A DNA stretch of 23,098 bases from JBGZEX01 sp041846495 (lineage in GTDB: Bacteria > Bacteroidota > Bacteroidia > Bacteroidales > Marinifilaceae): contig JBGZEX010000035.1 in the NCBI GenBank assembly GCA_041846495.1, forward strand, positions 1 to 23,098, read 5' to 3'. Made by a program: the position numbers and the translations under genes. Positions 8,821 to 16,070 of this stretch are shown here, piece by piece; position 1 is the first letter of the stretch, and each line of letters begins with the position of its first letter. A model generated the notes under the pieces. The model was given only the letters and a program-made list of their open reading frames with translations. It ran no database searches and had not been told where the DNA came from.

Positions 8821-10045
8821 GAAACAGAGATTTCTTTTTTTATGGTCATTGCTGACAGTATTGGCTATATCTTCATGTTCGGATCGTAAAAACGATCAAG
8901 AACCCGATAGCGGGGTAAAAGGAGAATTTACGGTAAAATTCGCTTTTGAAGAAACGGCGGGAACAAAAGCTCCAGCTAAATCTACGGCTATTCCCGAGAC
9001 ATCTTGGGCTAAAATTAAGCAAATGCAGATATTGATTTATAATTCTGCAAAGAAAGTGATTTTTTCGGATGTTTTTGCACCAGGTTCTCCCGGAAGTGTG
9101 TTGACTAAAACATATACCAGTATACCGGTGGGGAATAATTATACGGTGGCTGTTGTTGCAAATGCAAAGCAATCTACGGAAAATGTTCAAACTTTTTTGC
9201 AGGGAATCACTGGTTCTGTAGAATGGGGTAATTTTAACGTTCGTCAAAAAGATGCAGCGCAGATGTTGATTAAGCATAAACCCGGGAATTTTCCCTCTTT
9301 TGTTTCCTTATCCGGAAAGACTGCCTATAAGGAACCCGCCTCAATTTTTATGGGTTATGCTACGGGTGTGAATATTTCAGCAGGAAATACGACAACAGTC
9401 GGTCCAATTGCTCTTAAAAGAGAAGTGTCATTGATGCGTGTTCGTTTGAATGTTGCAGATTCTGATCCAGGAGTTAATAACAGTACAGGTAGTGACGGTG
9501 TTGATTTCACAAAAGATGCATCTATTTTGATTTATCGTTTGCCGGATGCGATGAAAATTTTGGCAGGGAACGATGGTGGTGTTGTAAACACTTCCACTGT
9601 AAATAATATACTGTCTGTTTCAGGAGGGACTGTATTTAATACACAAGATCCGACGCAAGGATATAATCCCAAAAAGATTATCGAAGGGAACTTTAAAATG
9701 TGGAGAGATATCGTAGTATTTCCCAATGACTCCCGTTCGACTGCTTCTGCTACGGGTAATGCAAATGTGAATCGTCAATATTTTATTGTGATTTCCGGCC
9801 AGGGTAAAACAGGGCACGTATTGGCAGATGGAACTAAGCTTACAACTCCGAAGACTGTTTATTGGTCTGGTATAATTAAAGAGAAATTTATTCCGAATCA
9901 AATCCGTGAGGTTAACCTTACTTTGCGTACCGGAGGTACAACTACTATTCCAGAACAACCGACTGTGGAAGGTGGTTTGACGATACAGGTTAGTACACCC
10001 ACTGCTTGGGATTCTAATATCGTACAATCTAACGAGATATTGTAA
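8819..10045 (+). CDS. Major fimbrillin lipoprotein (FimA/Mfa1-like, type V pilus stalk subunit)
   Basis: Predicted structural subunit of Bacteroidales type V fimbriae, 408 aa. The start gives a short lipoprotein signal peptide with lipobox AISSC, so Cys20 is the lipidated residue; in the family the lipidated precursor is later cleaved by a trypsin-like protease and polymerises by donor-strand exchange. The N-terminal domain shows the fimbrillin pattern: FTVKFAFEE, then IKQMQILIYN near residue 65, then VGNNYTVAVVANA near 105, and a mid-protein segment LKREVSLMRVRLNV at the domain boundary. The C-terminal strand region (GGLTIQVSTPTAW) resembles the Mfa1-type fimbrillin C-terminal domain. It is first in the operon and is followed by a strong palindromic hairpin, then by the FimB/Mfa2-type anchor gene. 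Codon choice (many GCA/GCT, ACA/ACT, CCA, TCT) differs visibly from rpoBC and the downstream genes. The family call is firm; the role as major subunit rests on gene order and size. Confidence 0.85.
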   Translation: MKQRFLFLWSLLTVLAISSCSDRKNDQEPDSGVKGEFTVKFAFEETAGTKAPAKSTAIPETSWAKIKQMQILIYNSAKKVIFSDVFAPGSPGSVLTKTYTSIPVGNNYTVAVVANAKQSTENVQTFLQGITGSVEWGNFNVRQKDAAQMLIKHKPGNFPSFVSLSGKTAYKEPASIFMGYATGVNISAGNTTTVGPIALKREVSLMRVRLNVADSDPGVNNSTGSDGVDFTKDASILIYRLPDAMKILAGNDGGVVNTSTVNNILSVSGGTVFNTQDPTQGYNPKKIIEGNFKMWRDIVVFPNDSRSTASATGNANVNRQYFIVISGQGKTGHVLADGTKLTTPKTVYWSGIIKEKFIPNQIREVNLTLRTGGTTTIPEQPTVEGGLTIQVSTPTAWDSNIVQSNEIL

Positions 10046-10057
10046 ATTTTAACTTTG

Positions 10058-10093
10058 TCTATGCGCCTACGAAAATTTTCGTAGGCGCATAGA
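10058..10093 (+). terminator. Perfect 36-bp palindrome between major fimbrillin and anchor genes
   Basis: The left half TCTATGCGCCTACGAAAA is followed directly by its exact reverse complement, with no mismatches. As RNA this makes a stem of about 16 bp with an AAUU loop, 12 nt after the fimbrillin stop codon and 15 nt before the next start. No U-run follows on the + strand (ATATAAAAC), so it is not a classical strong terminator. A partial terminator, or a 3'-end stabiliser of the pilin transcript, fits better. It could instead be a protein-binding palindrome. Confidence 0.75.
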
Positions 10094-10108
10094 TATAAAA
10101 CTAAGAAC

Positions 10109-11011
10109 ATGAGAAAAAACAGAATTCTCATTGTGTTGTTTACCGGTATAGTCTTATTGCTCGCTTCGTGTACATACGATTATTTTGTCGACGAAACGAA
10201 TTACCAGGTATTTGTTCCCGAAATCCTCAACAGAACAGTCGGCAATTGCCGGGTAATGGTTTATGACGAATCGGGAGAATTGGTGAGTTCGCGGTATGCG
10301 GTTGCGGGAGACGATGATCCCCGGATGGGGGCAGGCTTGTTCAGTTTCAGGTTGTATCCCGGTAGATATAAAGTGTATTGTTATACCGATACGGATAATG
10401 TTTTATTTACGGAAGAAGAACATTTGGATCGCTCGTCTTTTCATCTGAAAAGAGTGGAAGGTGTTGAGGGACGGTATATGCATCCTTCGAACATAGGATT
10501 CCAAAAACTCAGGCCCGTTATCGCTCATGTCGGTGTATTGAAAACCGATACTGCCGAATTGGAACGTTATGTCGGGCGTATAACCGTAAGATTTAAAAAT
10601 TTTCCCGTAAATACTTCCGGGATTAAAAAAGTGGAACTTCTTGCGGAAAGAGCTCCCGTAGTGCAGCCCCTCAAGACGGATACCCTTACCTCCCGTTTTA
10701 ATGAAACCGACTGTATGTATCATATGGGGGATTTGCCTCCCCAGGAAACTGCCGGGATTTTGGAAGTGGATCATCATTTTATGCCTTCCATAGAGGGAGA
10801 TTATATGAGATTGAACTATGCGTTTTTTGATGCCGACGGGAATAAAATCACCGATATCCCCGTAGAGACTATCGATAAATTGACCGGGCTCCCCAGAAGG
10901 TTATTGCACGGCAAGCGTTTGATTATCGAAGTGGATTCCTACACGGTTGTGAAGATTGCTTTAGTCGGTTGGGATGAAGATATAGCGAGCGGAGATACGG
11001 ATTTGGAATAA
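10109..11011 (+). CDS. FimB/Mfa2-type fimbrial anchor lipoprotein
   Basis: Predicted cell-wall-proximal subunit of the fimbria, 300 aa. In this family (P. gingivalis FimB and Mfa2) the protein stays in the outer membrane through its lipid, anchors the fibre and limits its length. The signal peptide ends in LLLAS-Cys21, a good lipobox. The mature protein has two beta-rich parts: an N-terminal domain with VGNCRVMVYDESGELV near residue 45 and LYPGRYKVYCYTDTDN near 90, and a second with ERYVGRITVRF near 150 and ending in RLIIEVDSYTVVKIALVGWDED. The terminal beta-strand plus VGW is typical of Mfa2-like proteins. The gene sits directly after the major fimbrillin, as in the P. gingivalis fim and mfa loci, and 24 bp before the DUF3575 gene. 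Codon use returns to the pattern of the rest of the window. Confidence 0.85.
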   Translation: MRKNRILIVLFTGIVLLLASCTYDYFVDETNYQVFVPEILNRTVGNCRVMVYDESGELVSSRYAVAGDDDPRMGAGLFSFRLYPGRYKVYCYTDTDNVLFTEEEHLDRSSFHLKRVEGVEGRYMHPSNIGFQKLRPVIAHVGVLKTDTAELERYVGRITVRFKNFPVNTSGIKKVELLAERAPVVQPLKTDTLTSRFNETDCMYHMGDLPPQETAGILEVDHHFMPSIEGDYMRLNYAFFDADGNKITDIPVETIDKLTGLPRRLLHGKRLIIEVDSYTVVKIALVGWDEDIASGDTDLE

Positions 11012-11035
11012 TACAATGTATACTAAAAAAGAGAA

Positions 11036-11632
11036 ATGATGAAATCAGTTATACGACATGCCTTATGTGTCGCCGTTTTATTTTGTTTGCTTAGCGGAGT
11101 TCGGGCACAAAGTGTGAAAGTGAACGTCCCTTTGTTGTTGACGGGGTCTCCGAATGGCAGTGTGGAATTTACAATGTCCCGTCAACTTACATTCAACGGA
11201 GAAGTGGCATGGCTGCCCTATCTGTTTAAAAAGAAGGAGGAGGTGTTCCGGGCTCTCCAGACTTGCGGTGAAATCCGTTATTATACCAATCCCCGGAACT
11301 TCTATACCAACGATTCCTGGGACGGCTTTTTTGTAGGCCCTTACGGAATGTTCGGAAATTTCAATATAGGATTATTCAGAAACGGAGATAAGAAGAGTTA
11401 TCGCCGTAAAGGTTGGGGAGTATCGGCCGGAATCAGTACGGGGTATAAATTCGCTTTTAATCCCCGCTGGGGTTTGGAGTTGAATATCGGTGTGGGCTAT
11501 GCCCATATACAATATTCCAAGTTTTATCTGGGGGGAGAATTTGCGGATTTTCCCTTGGAACGTAAGAAGACTAAAGTATGGATAGGTCCGACGAAATTCG
11601 GCGTGAATCTTACTTATAATTTATTCCGCTAA
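11036..11632 (+). CDS. DUF3575 outer-membrane beta-barrel protein
   Basis: Predicted small outer-membrane barrel, 198 aa. An N-terminal signal peptide (basic MMKSVIRH, hydrophobic core, cleavage near VRA-QS around residue 25) is followed by alternating strands with the DUF3575 signatures VNVPLLLTGSPNGSVEFTMS, TCGEIRYYTNP, FFVGPYGMFGNFNIG, GWGVSAGISTGYKF and WGLELNIGVGYAH. The last strand ends in aromatic and hydrophobic residues (FGVNLTYNLFR), as expected of a barrel-insertion signal. DUF3575 genes often accompany fimbrial loci in Bacteroidales; their exact role is unknown. Two adjacent ATG codons (11036 and 11039) are possible starts. The stop overlaps the ATG at 11632, indicating tight coupling with the OmpA-like gene downstream. 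Confidence 0.85.
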   Translation: MMKSVIRHALCVAVLFCLLSGVRAQSVKVNVPLLLTGSPNGSVEFTMSRQLTFNGEVAWLPYLFKKKEEVFRALQTCGEIRYYTNPRNFYTNDSWDGFFVGPYGMFGNFNIGLFRNGDKKSYRRKGWGVSAGISTGYKFAFNPRWGLELNIGVGYAHIQYSKFYLGGEFADFPLERKKTKVWIGPTKFGVNLTYNLFR

Positions 11633-11655
11633 TGTTACTGATAAAAATTGCTGAA

Positions 11656-13515
11656 ATGAGAACGAAGAAATTACAAATTCTCCTGTCGGCTGCTGCATTC
11701 CTTTTTTTGCTCGGAACGACATCTCTGTCCTCCGAAGCACAGGAACGAAAACTCGGACGGGTGGAAAGACGGGCGGACCGGAAATTTATCAGACAGAATT
11801 TCGACAAAGCGATGCGTTTGTACGAAACGGCGGTTACCAAGGAGCAATCTCCAATGAATCGGGCGGCACTTCATTTGAAAACTGCTCGTCTATATTTTAT
11901 GATACGTGAGTATGCTCATGCCGCCAGACATTACGAAATAGCTTTGGATTTACACCCCGATCTGCTTCAGGTAGATGATGTTTGCGATTATGTGGATGCT
12001 TTGCGCTTTCTCGGAGAAGTTCGTAAAGCGGAAGCCATCTGTTTGGATAATGCCTATAAAGATATTTACAGCCGGTATCAGCGATATCAGAATACATTAG
12101 ATGCTCTTGCCATGAGGCATTCCATCCGCCAGAAAGATGCGGATTTTACCGTAAAACGTCTCGCATTGAATACTCCGAATGCCGAGTTTTGGGTCGGAAG
12201 TTACGATAACCAGCCCTTCTATGCGATTAGTTACAGTAAGTTTAACGATCCCGGAAAATTATTTTTCCACCGTACGCACTACTATCCTTTGAAAGAATCC
12301 GGCAATAAAAAAACAGTTCGCAGGAAAGCTCCCGGATACCGGGATTTCTTTCGCCGTATCCCGGTGGATTTGCAAAACGGACCGGTAAGTTTTTCCGACG
12401 ACATGCATTTGATGATAGCTACCGTTGTGGAATACGATAAAGTCAGAACGACCGTGGATATGGTCGATAAAGAGTTCCGGCCGTTCCGTACGAAATTGCA
12501 TTATTCTCTCTTGAAGAATGATAAACGGCGGTTTACCAGATTCCGTCCCGTATTCCCTCAGGATGATAAATATTCTTATGCCCACCCCTATTTGTTTAAC
12601 GGTGGGAAATCGTTGTTGTTCACTTCGGATATGCCGGGAGGTTATGGCGGATTCGATATTTATGTCGTTCATTTCGACGAAGCCGCCAATCAATGGGGAA
12701 CTCCCGTCAATTTGGGCCCGGAGATTAATACCGAGGGCAGTGAACTTTTTCCGGTACTTTATAAAGACCGTCTTATATTTTCATCCAACGGACATCCGGG
12801 CTTTGGAGGCTATGACCTGTTTACCGCCCATTACGATGCCCGTAAAGGATTTATCCCCGGCAGTATAACTCATTTCCCTCATCCCGTCAATTCCGTTTTT
12901 AACGACTATTATATGTGGCCGCTCGATTTGCAGACAGCCTATTTCGTTTCGGATCGCGATATGGGGTCGAGGGATGATATCTATTACCTCACCACGGCGG
13001 AAGAACTGGGTGGAGGAAAAGGTTTGCCGTTCTTCGGAATGAGTGAAGAGGATGCTATCCTCGGCGGTGCTTTGTTGTTGAACGGCTTTGCCGAAACGGC
13101 CGCTGCCGAAAAACTGACTTTGCACGAGATTGCCCCCGACGGACTCTTGCATACTTTGTATTTTGATTTCGACTCCGATAATTTGGAACCCGAATCCATA
13201 CAGTCTCTGAACCGGTTCCTTGCCGAAATGAAAGGTTTTCACTATACGGAGTTGTATTTCGACGGTTTTGCCGACGAAATGGGGGGAGAACAATATAATT
13301 ATTCCCTGTCTAAACGCAGAGCGGAACGGGTTGTCGAGTTCTTGCGCAAAAACGGCGTTACGGCTAAACTTAAGATTAATCCTCACGGAAGACTGAAACT
13401 GTCGCCGGATGAGGTGGAAGAGGAACTCGACAAATGCCGTCTTCCGAATGGCGATATCGATTGGATTAAGGTGAATCGCCGGGCCAGACGTGTGGAAATA
13501 CGCAATAAGAGGTAA
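11656..13515 (+). CDS. TPR-PD40-OmpA family outer-membrane/peptidoglycan-linked protein
   Basis: Predicted periplasmic protein bound to peptidoglycan. I prefer the ATG at 11656 (619 aa) over 11632, because it gives a clean signal peptide (MRTKK, hydrophobic core, cleavage near SEA-QE). Residues about 30-150 are helical and TPR-like (QNFDKAMRLYETAV, REYAHAARHYEIAL). Residues about 306-450 carry PD40/WD40-like propeller repeats (LLFTSDMPGGYGGFDIYV, LIFSSNGHPGFGGYDLF, AYFVSDRDMGSRDDIYY). The C-terminal 120 residues form an OmpA domain with YFDFDSDNLEPES near 502 and an FDGFADEMGG...LSKRRAERV stretch. Asp540 and Arg555 are the likely diaminopimelate-contacting pair. The layout resembles PorE-like proteins of the type 9 secretion system. 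Here it lies inside a fimbrial operon, so a scaffold or anchor for the fimbria is more likely. That role is inference. Confidence 0.85.
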   Translation: MRTKKLQILLSAAAFLFLLGTTSLSSEAQERKLGRVERRADRKFIRQNFDKAMRLYETAVTKEQSPMNRAALHLKTARLYFMIREYAHAARHYEIALDLHPDLLQVDDVCDYVDALRFLGEVRKAEAICLDNAYKDIYSRYQRYQNTLDALAMRHSIRQKDADFTVKRLALNTPNAEFWVGSYDNQPFYAISYSKFNDPGKLFFHRTHYYPLKESGNKKTVRRKAPGYRDFFRRIPVDLQNGPVSFSDDMHLMIATVVEYDKVRTTVDMVDKEFRPFRTKLHYSLLKNDKRRFTRFRPVFPQDDKYSYAHPYLFNGGKSLLFTSDMPGGYGGFDIYVVHFDEAANQWGTPVNLGPEINTEGSELFPVLYKDRLIFSSNGHPGFGGYDLFTAHYDARKGFIPGSITHFPHPVNSVFNDYYMWPLDLQTAYFVSDRDMGSRDDIYYLTTAEELGGGKGLPFFGMSEEDAILGGALLLNGFAETAAAEKLTLHEIAPDGLLHTLYFDFDSDNLEPESIQSLNRFLAEMKGFHYTELYFDGFADEMGGEQYNYSLSKRRAERVVEFLRKNGVTAKLKINPHGRLKLSPDEVEEELDKCRLPNGDIDWIKVNRRARRVEIRNKR

Positions 13516-13538
13516 GAAAAATATATAAAATAAAAGAT

Positions 13539-16001
13539 ATGAAGAAAATAGAGATTCATAGAATCTGGGTATTGTTCCTGTTGGGTTTGATGTCTTGTAT
13601 ACAGGTAAAAGCCCAGTATATGCCGGTGGTTTTCGATAAACAATATGGCGAGGGCAATCAAATAGAAACCGTATGTCCTTTGTCCGGCGACGGAGCGGCT
13701 CTTTTAATCAAAGAAGGGACAAGATATAATCTGACGCGAATCGGCCGCGAAGGCGATGTGATTTTTTCTTTGGCTTTGGTGGGATTTACGGAGGTTAATG
13801 CCATATCCCCTATGGACGGAGATAAAATTATGATCGTAGGACAGTCTTCCGTGAAAAATTCCCGGAAGTATAGAAATATTACTCTGAGCGGCCGGATGCT
13901 TATTGTAAACGGCAAGGGGGCTGTGGATACGGATATCTGTGCCGGAAATCAGGGCAGTACTTTTATGAAGGGCGAATTGCTTAAAAACGGTGCCATCGTG
14001 CTTGCCGGAAGCGAACCCAAAAATGCAAACGAACGCCAGGGAATATTGATGAAAGTCGATAAATCGGGCAAAACCATCTACAATTATGTGAATGTCGGTA
14101 GCGGTTATTGCAACCACTTTGCAGTGCTCGGGCATACGACCGAATATATATGTGCCGCTTTTTCGGGAGACCGGAAAGGCGAAAAGGCCGCTGTCGTACG
14201 TTTGGACAATAAAGGTAAGGTTTATTACATGACGACTATCCCGGCTGCAGGTTATACGGTTACGGGAATTCACGCCAATCTCAACGAAGGAAATGTTATC
14301 GTAAGCGGTAATTCCCTGACGGATGGAGGTATTGTATATAAGATAAGACCCGAAGGCGATATCGTTTACGGTAAAACGATAATTCCCGCCGGGGGAAAAC
14401 TCGCCGCATTGGACTATTTGAATGTAGCCCGGAACGGTAATATATTTGTGGGCGGAAACGGCGAAAAAGGCGGTTATTATTCTTTGTTGAGAAATGACGG
14501 GACCTCGTTGTATACGGGTAATGCCGACGGAGCTCTCAGAGGAATGGGAATGAATACGGTTACCGGAGAAGCAGTGGTTACTACCTTTAATGCCAAAGCG
14601 CAAAGAGGTTCGTTCGTTCGTATTCATCCTACCGGTAAGGCGGAATTCGACCGTACGGTAAACGGAGATTTCGATAAGGTGAAAATCAACAATAGCGGAG
14701 AAGTGATGCTGATGTCTGCCAGGGAAGGCCGCGTATGCATGTATTCTCCCAAGGGAGCCAAGGAATTCGACCGCTATATAACCGATAATAAACCGGCGGT
14801 TTACCGTAAGTCGTTTACTACCGTTTCCGGAGAACTTTTCTTCCTTGGAAAGGGAAGCCGTATTCTGAAACTCGGACACGGACTTTACGTATCCGATGTG
14901 AAAATCACAAAACCGGTGAACGGTACGGCTACAGCCGTGTTTGCCGTAACTCTTACAGGCTATGCCCTGACGAAAGAAGGGGCTCCTATTCCCGTCAGTG
15001 TGGATTATGCCACACGTGAGGTTACCGCCAATACGGAAAATAATTTTGTTCCGGTAAAAGGAAAACTCTCGTTTACACCTTCCCGCGGAGTTGCCGATCG
15101 TTATTTGGTGAAACAGGAAATAGAAGTTCCCGTAAAAGCCAATAATCTTATCGAAGGCGTGAAGAAATTCGAACTCCTTCTTTCGGGTGTGCAGAATAGC
15201 TATATCGTGAAACCGGTCGGAAATTGCCTTATCGAAGATCAACGGGCTGTTGTCAAGTTGATTCGGACGGAAGAAGGAAGAGAAGGGGAAAAGGATATCC
15301 TCTATGAAATAGGACTCTTTAAGACGGATGGAACCGCTTTGACCAATGCTACGGGTGCCAATGTAATCGTGGACGGAACTTACGGAGAAGGCTCTGCCGA
15401 TGCTCTGGACTTCGATATGGGACTTACCCCGAGAGCCGTATTCGCTTCGGGAACGCATTCTACCACATTTAGCGCTAAAACTTTGGAGGATACACGATAC
15501 GAACTTCCCAAGACCGTTGTCGTTAATTTCGATAAGGTTTACAGTCTGAGCGGAACCAATATAGGTTTCAACGGGGATGTGCTGAGTTGCACCGGAATCG
15601 TAAAAGACCAGCCGGCAAAATTGGCTATCACCTCTCTCGGAGATCACAGGCTCAACCATAATGTGGTTTCCGGATTCTTCACCATTTCGCTTTTGCGGGC
15701 TTCGGACGGAGCTTTGTTGACGAATACTACGGGAACTGATATTTTGGTGGAATGTGCGGTGCTTCCGGATGCTACAGCCAAAGAAAACCGCGATTTCGTT
15801 ATCACGAATTTGCACGACCTGCGTATAGGCGGGGATGCAAATCACGGTACGGTGAACGTAAACGGAGTTGTATTATACAGTACGGATAAATCCGAAAAAC
15901 AGGTAAAACTTAAGATAAAATCGGTTAAACATCCTGCCGGTGCATTGCCTGTAGGAATTTCCGAAACGGAGCATACGGCTGATTTTATGATCCGTAAATA
16001 A
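13539..16001 (+). CDS. Exported beta-propeller plus Calx-beta-like repeat protein, function unknown
   Basis: Large envelope or surface protein of 820 aa that I do not recognise as a named family. The signal region is ambiguous: LMSC-20 could be a lipobox, or signal peptidase I could cut at VKA-QY around residue 25. Residues about 27-445 are built of short repeating beta units with G-x-x-x-V-x-G and DKSGKTIYN / RPEGDIVYG / DNKGKVYYM patterns, consistent with a beta-propeller. Residues about 449-568, 570-690 and 692-820 are three beta-sandwich segments with Calx-beta character (EGVKKFELLLSG followed by CLIEDQ at the end of the first). The second and third share an internal match, DGTALTNATGANVIVD versus DGALLTNTTGTDILVE. 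No type 9 secretion C-terminal signal is apparent. It lies 23 bp after the OmpA gene and before the fimbrillin-BACON gene, so it is probably part of the fimbrial apparatus or an adhesin displayed with it. Confidence 0.75.
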   Translation: MKKIEIHRIWVLFLLGLMSCIQVKAQYMPVVFDKQYGEGNQIETVCPLSGDGAALLIKEGTRYNLTRIGREGDVIFSLALVGFTEVNAISPMDGDKIMIVGQSSVKNSRKYRNITLSGRMLIVNGKGAVDTDICAGNQGSTFMKGELLKNGAIVLAGSEPKNANERQGILMKVDKSGKTIYNYVNVGSGYCNHFAVLGHTTEYICAAFSGDRKGEKAAVVRLDNKGKVYYMTTIPAAGYTVTGIHANLNEGNVIVSGNSLTDGGIVYKIRPEGDIVYGKTIIPAGGKLAALDYLNVARNGNIFVGGNGEKGGYYSLLRNDGTSLYTGNADGALRGMGMNTVTGEAVVTTFNAKAQRGSFVRIHPTGKAEFDRTVNGDFDKVKINNSGEVMLMSAREGRVCMYSPKGAKEFDRYITDNKPAVYRKSFTTVSGELFFLGKGSRILKLGHGLYVSDVKITKPVNGTATAVFAVTLTGYALTKEGAPIPVSVDYATREVTANTENNFVPVKGKLSFTPSRGVADRYLVKQEIEVPVKANNLIEGVKKFELLLSGVQNSYIVKPVGNCLIEDQRAVVKLIRTEEGREGEKDILYEIGLFKTDGTALTNATGANVIVDGTYGEGSADALDFDMGLTPRAVFASGTHSTTFSAKTLEDTRYELPKTVVVNFDKVYSLSGTNIGFNGDVLSCTGIVKDQPAKLAITSLGDHRLNHNVVSGFFTISLLRASDGALLTNTTGTDILVECAVLPDATAKENRDFVITNLHDLRIGGDANHGTVNVNGVVLYSTDKSEKQVKLKIKSVKHPAGALPVGISETEHTADFMIRK

Positions 16002-16011
16002 TCACTTTGGA

Positions 16012-16053
16012 GGATAGAGAGAATAGAAATTTTCCGCTCTCTATCCCTTTTAA
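16012..16053 (+). terminator. Intercistronic hairpin before the fimbrillin-BACON gene (possible attenuator)
   Basis: GGATAGAGAG at 16012-16021 pairs perfectly with CTCTCTATCC at 16037-16046 around a 15-nt loop, followed by CTTTTAA. It starts 11 bp after the stop of the 820-aa gene and ends about 25 bp before the next start. The short T-run suggests a weak intrinsic terminator allowing read-through to the last two genes. Confidence 0.6.
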
Positions 16054-16070
16054 GGAAAAAGGAAAAAATT

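Noticed and set aside
13704..15845. 713-codon open frame on the - strand
   Set aside because: It lies wholly antisense to the 820-aa exported protein, has no signal peptide or recognisable domain, and is explained by the sense codon bias avoiding reverse-strand stops.
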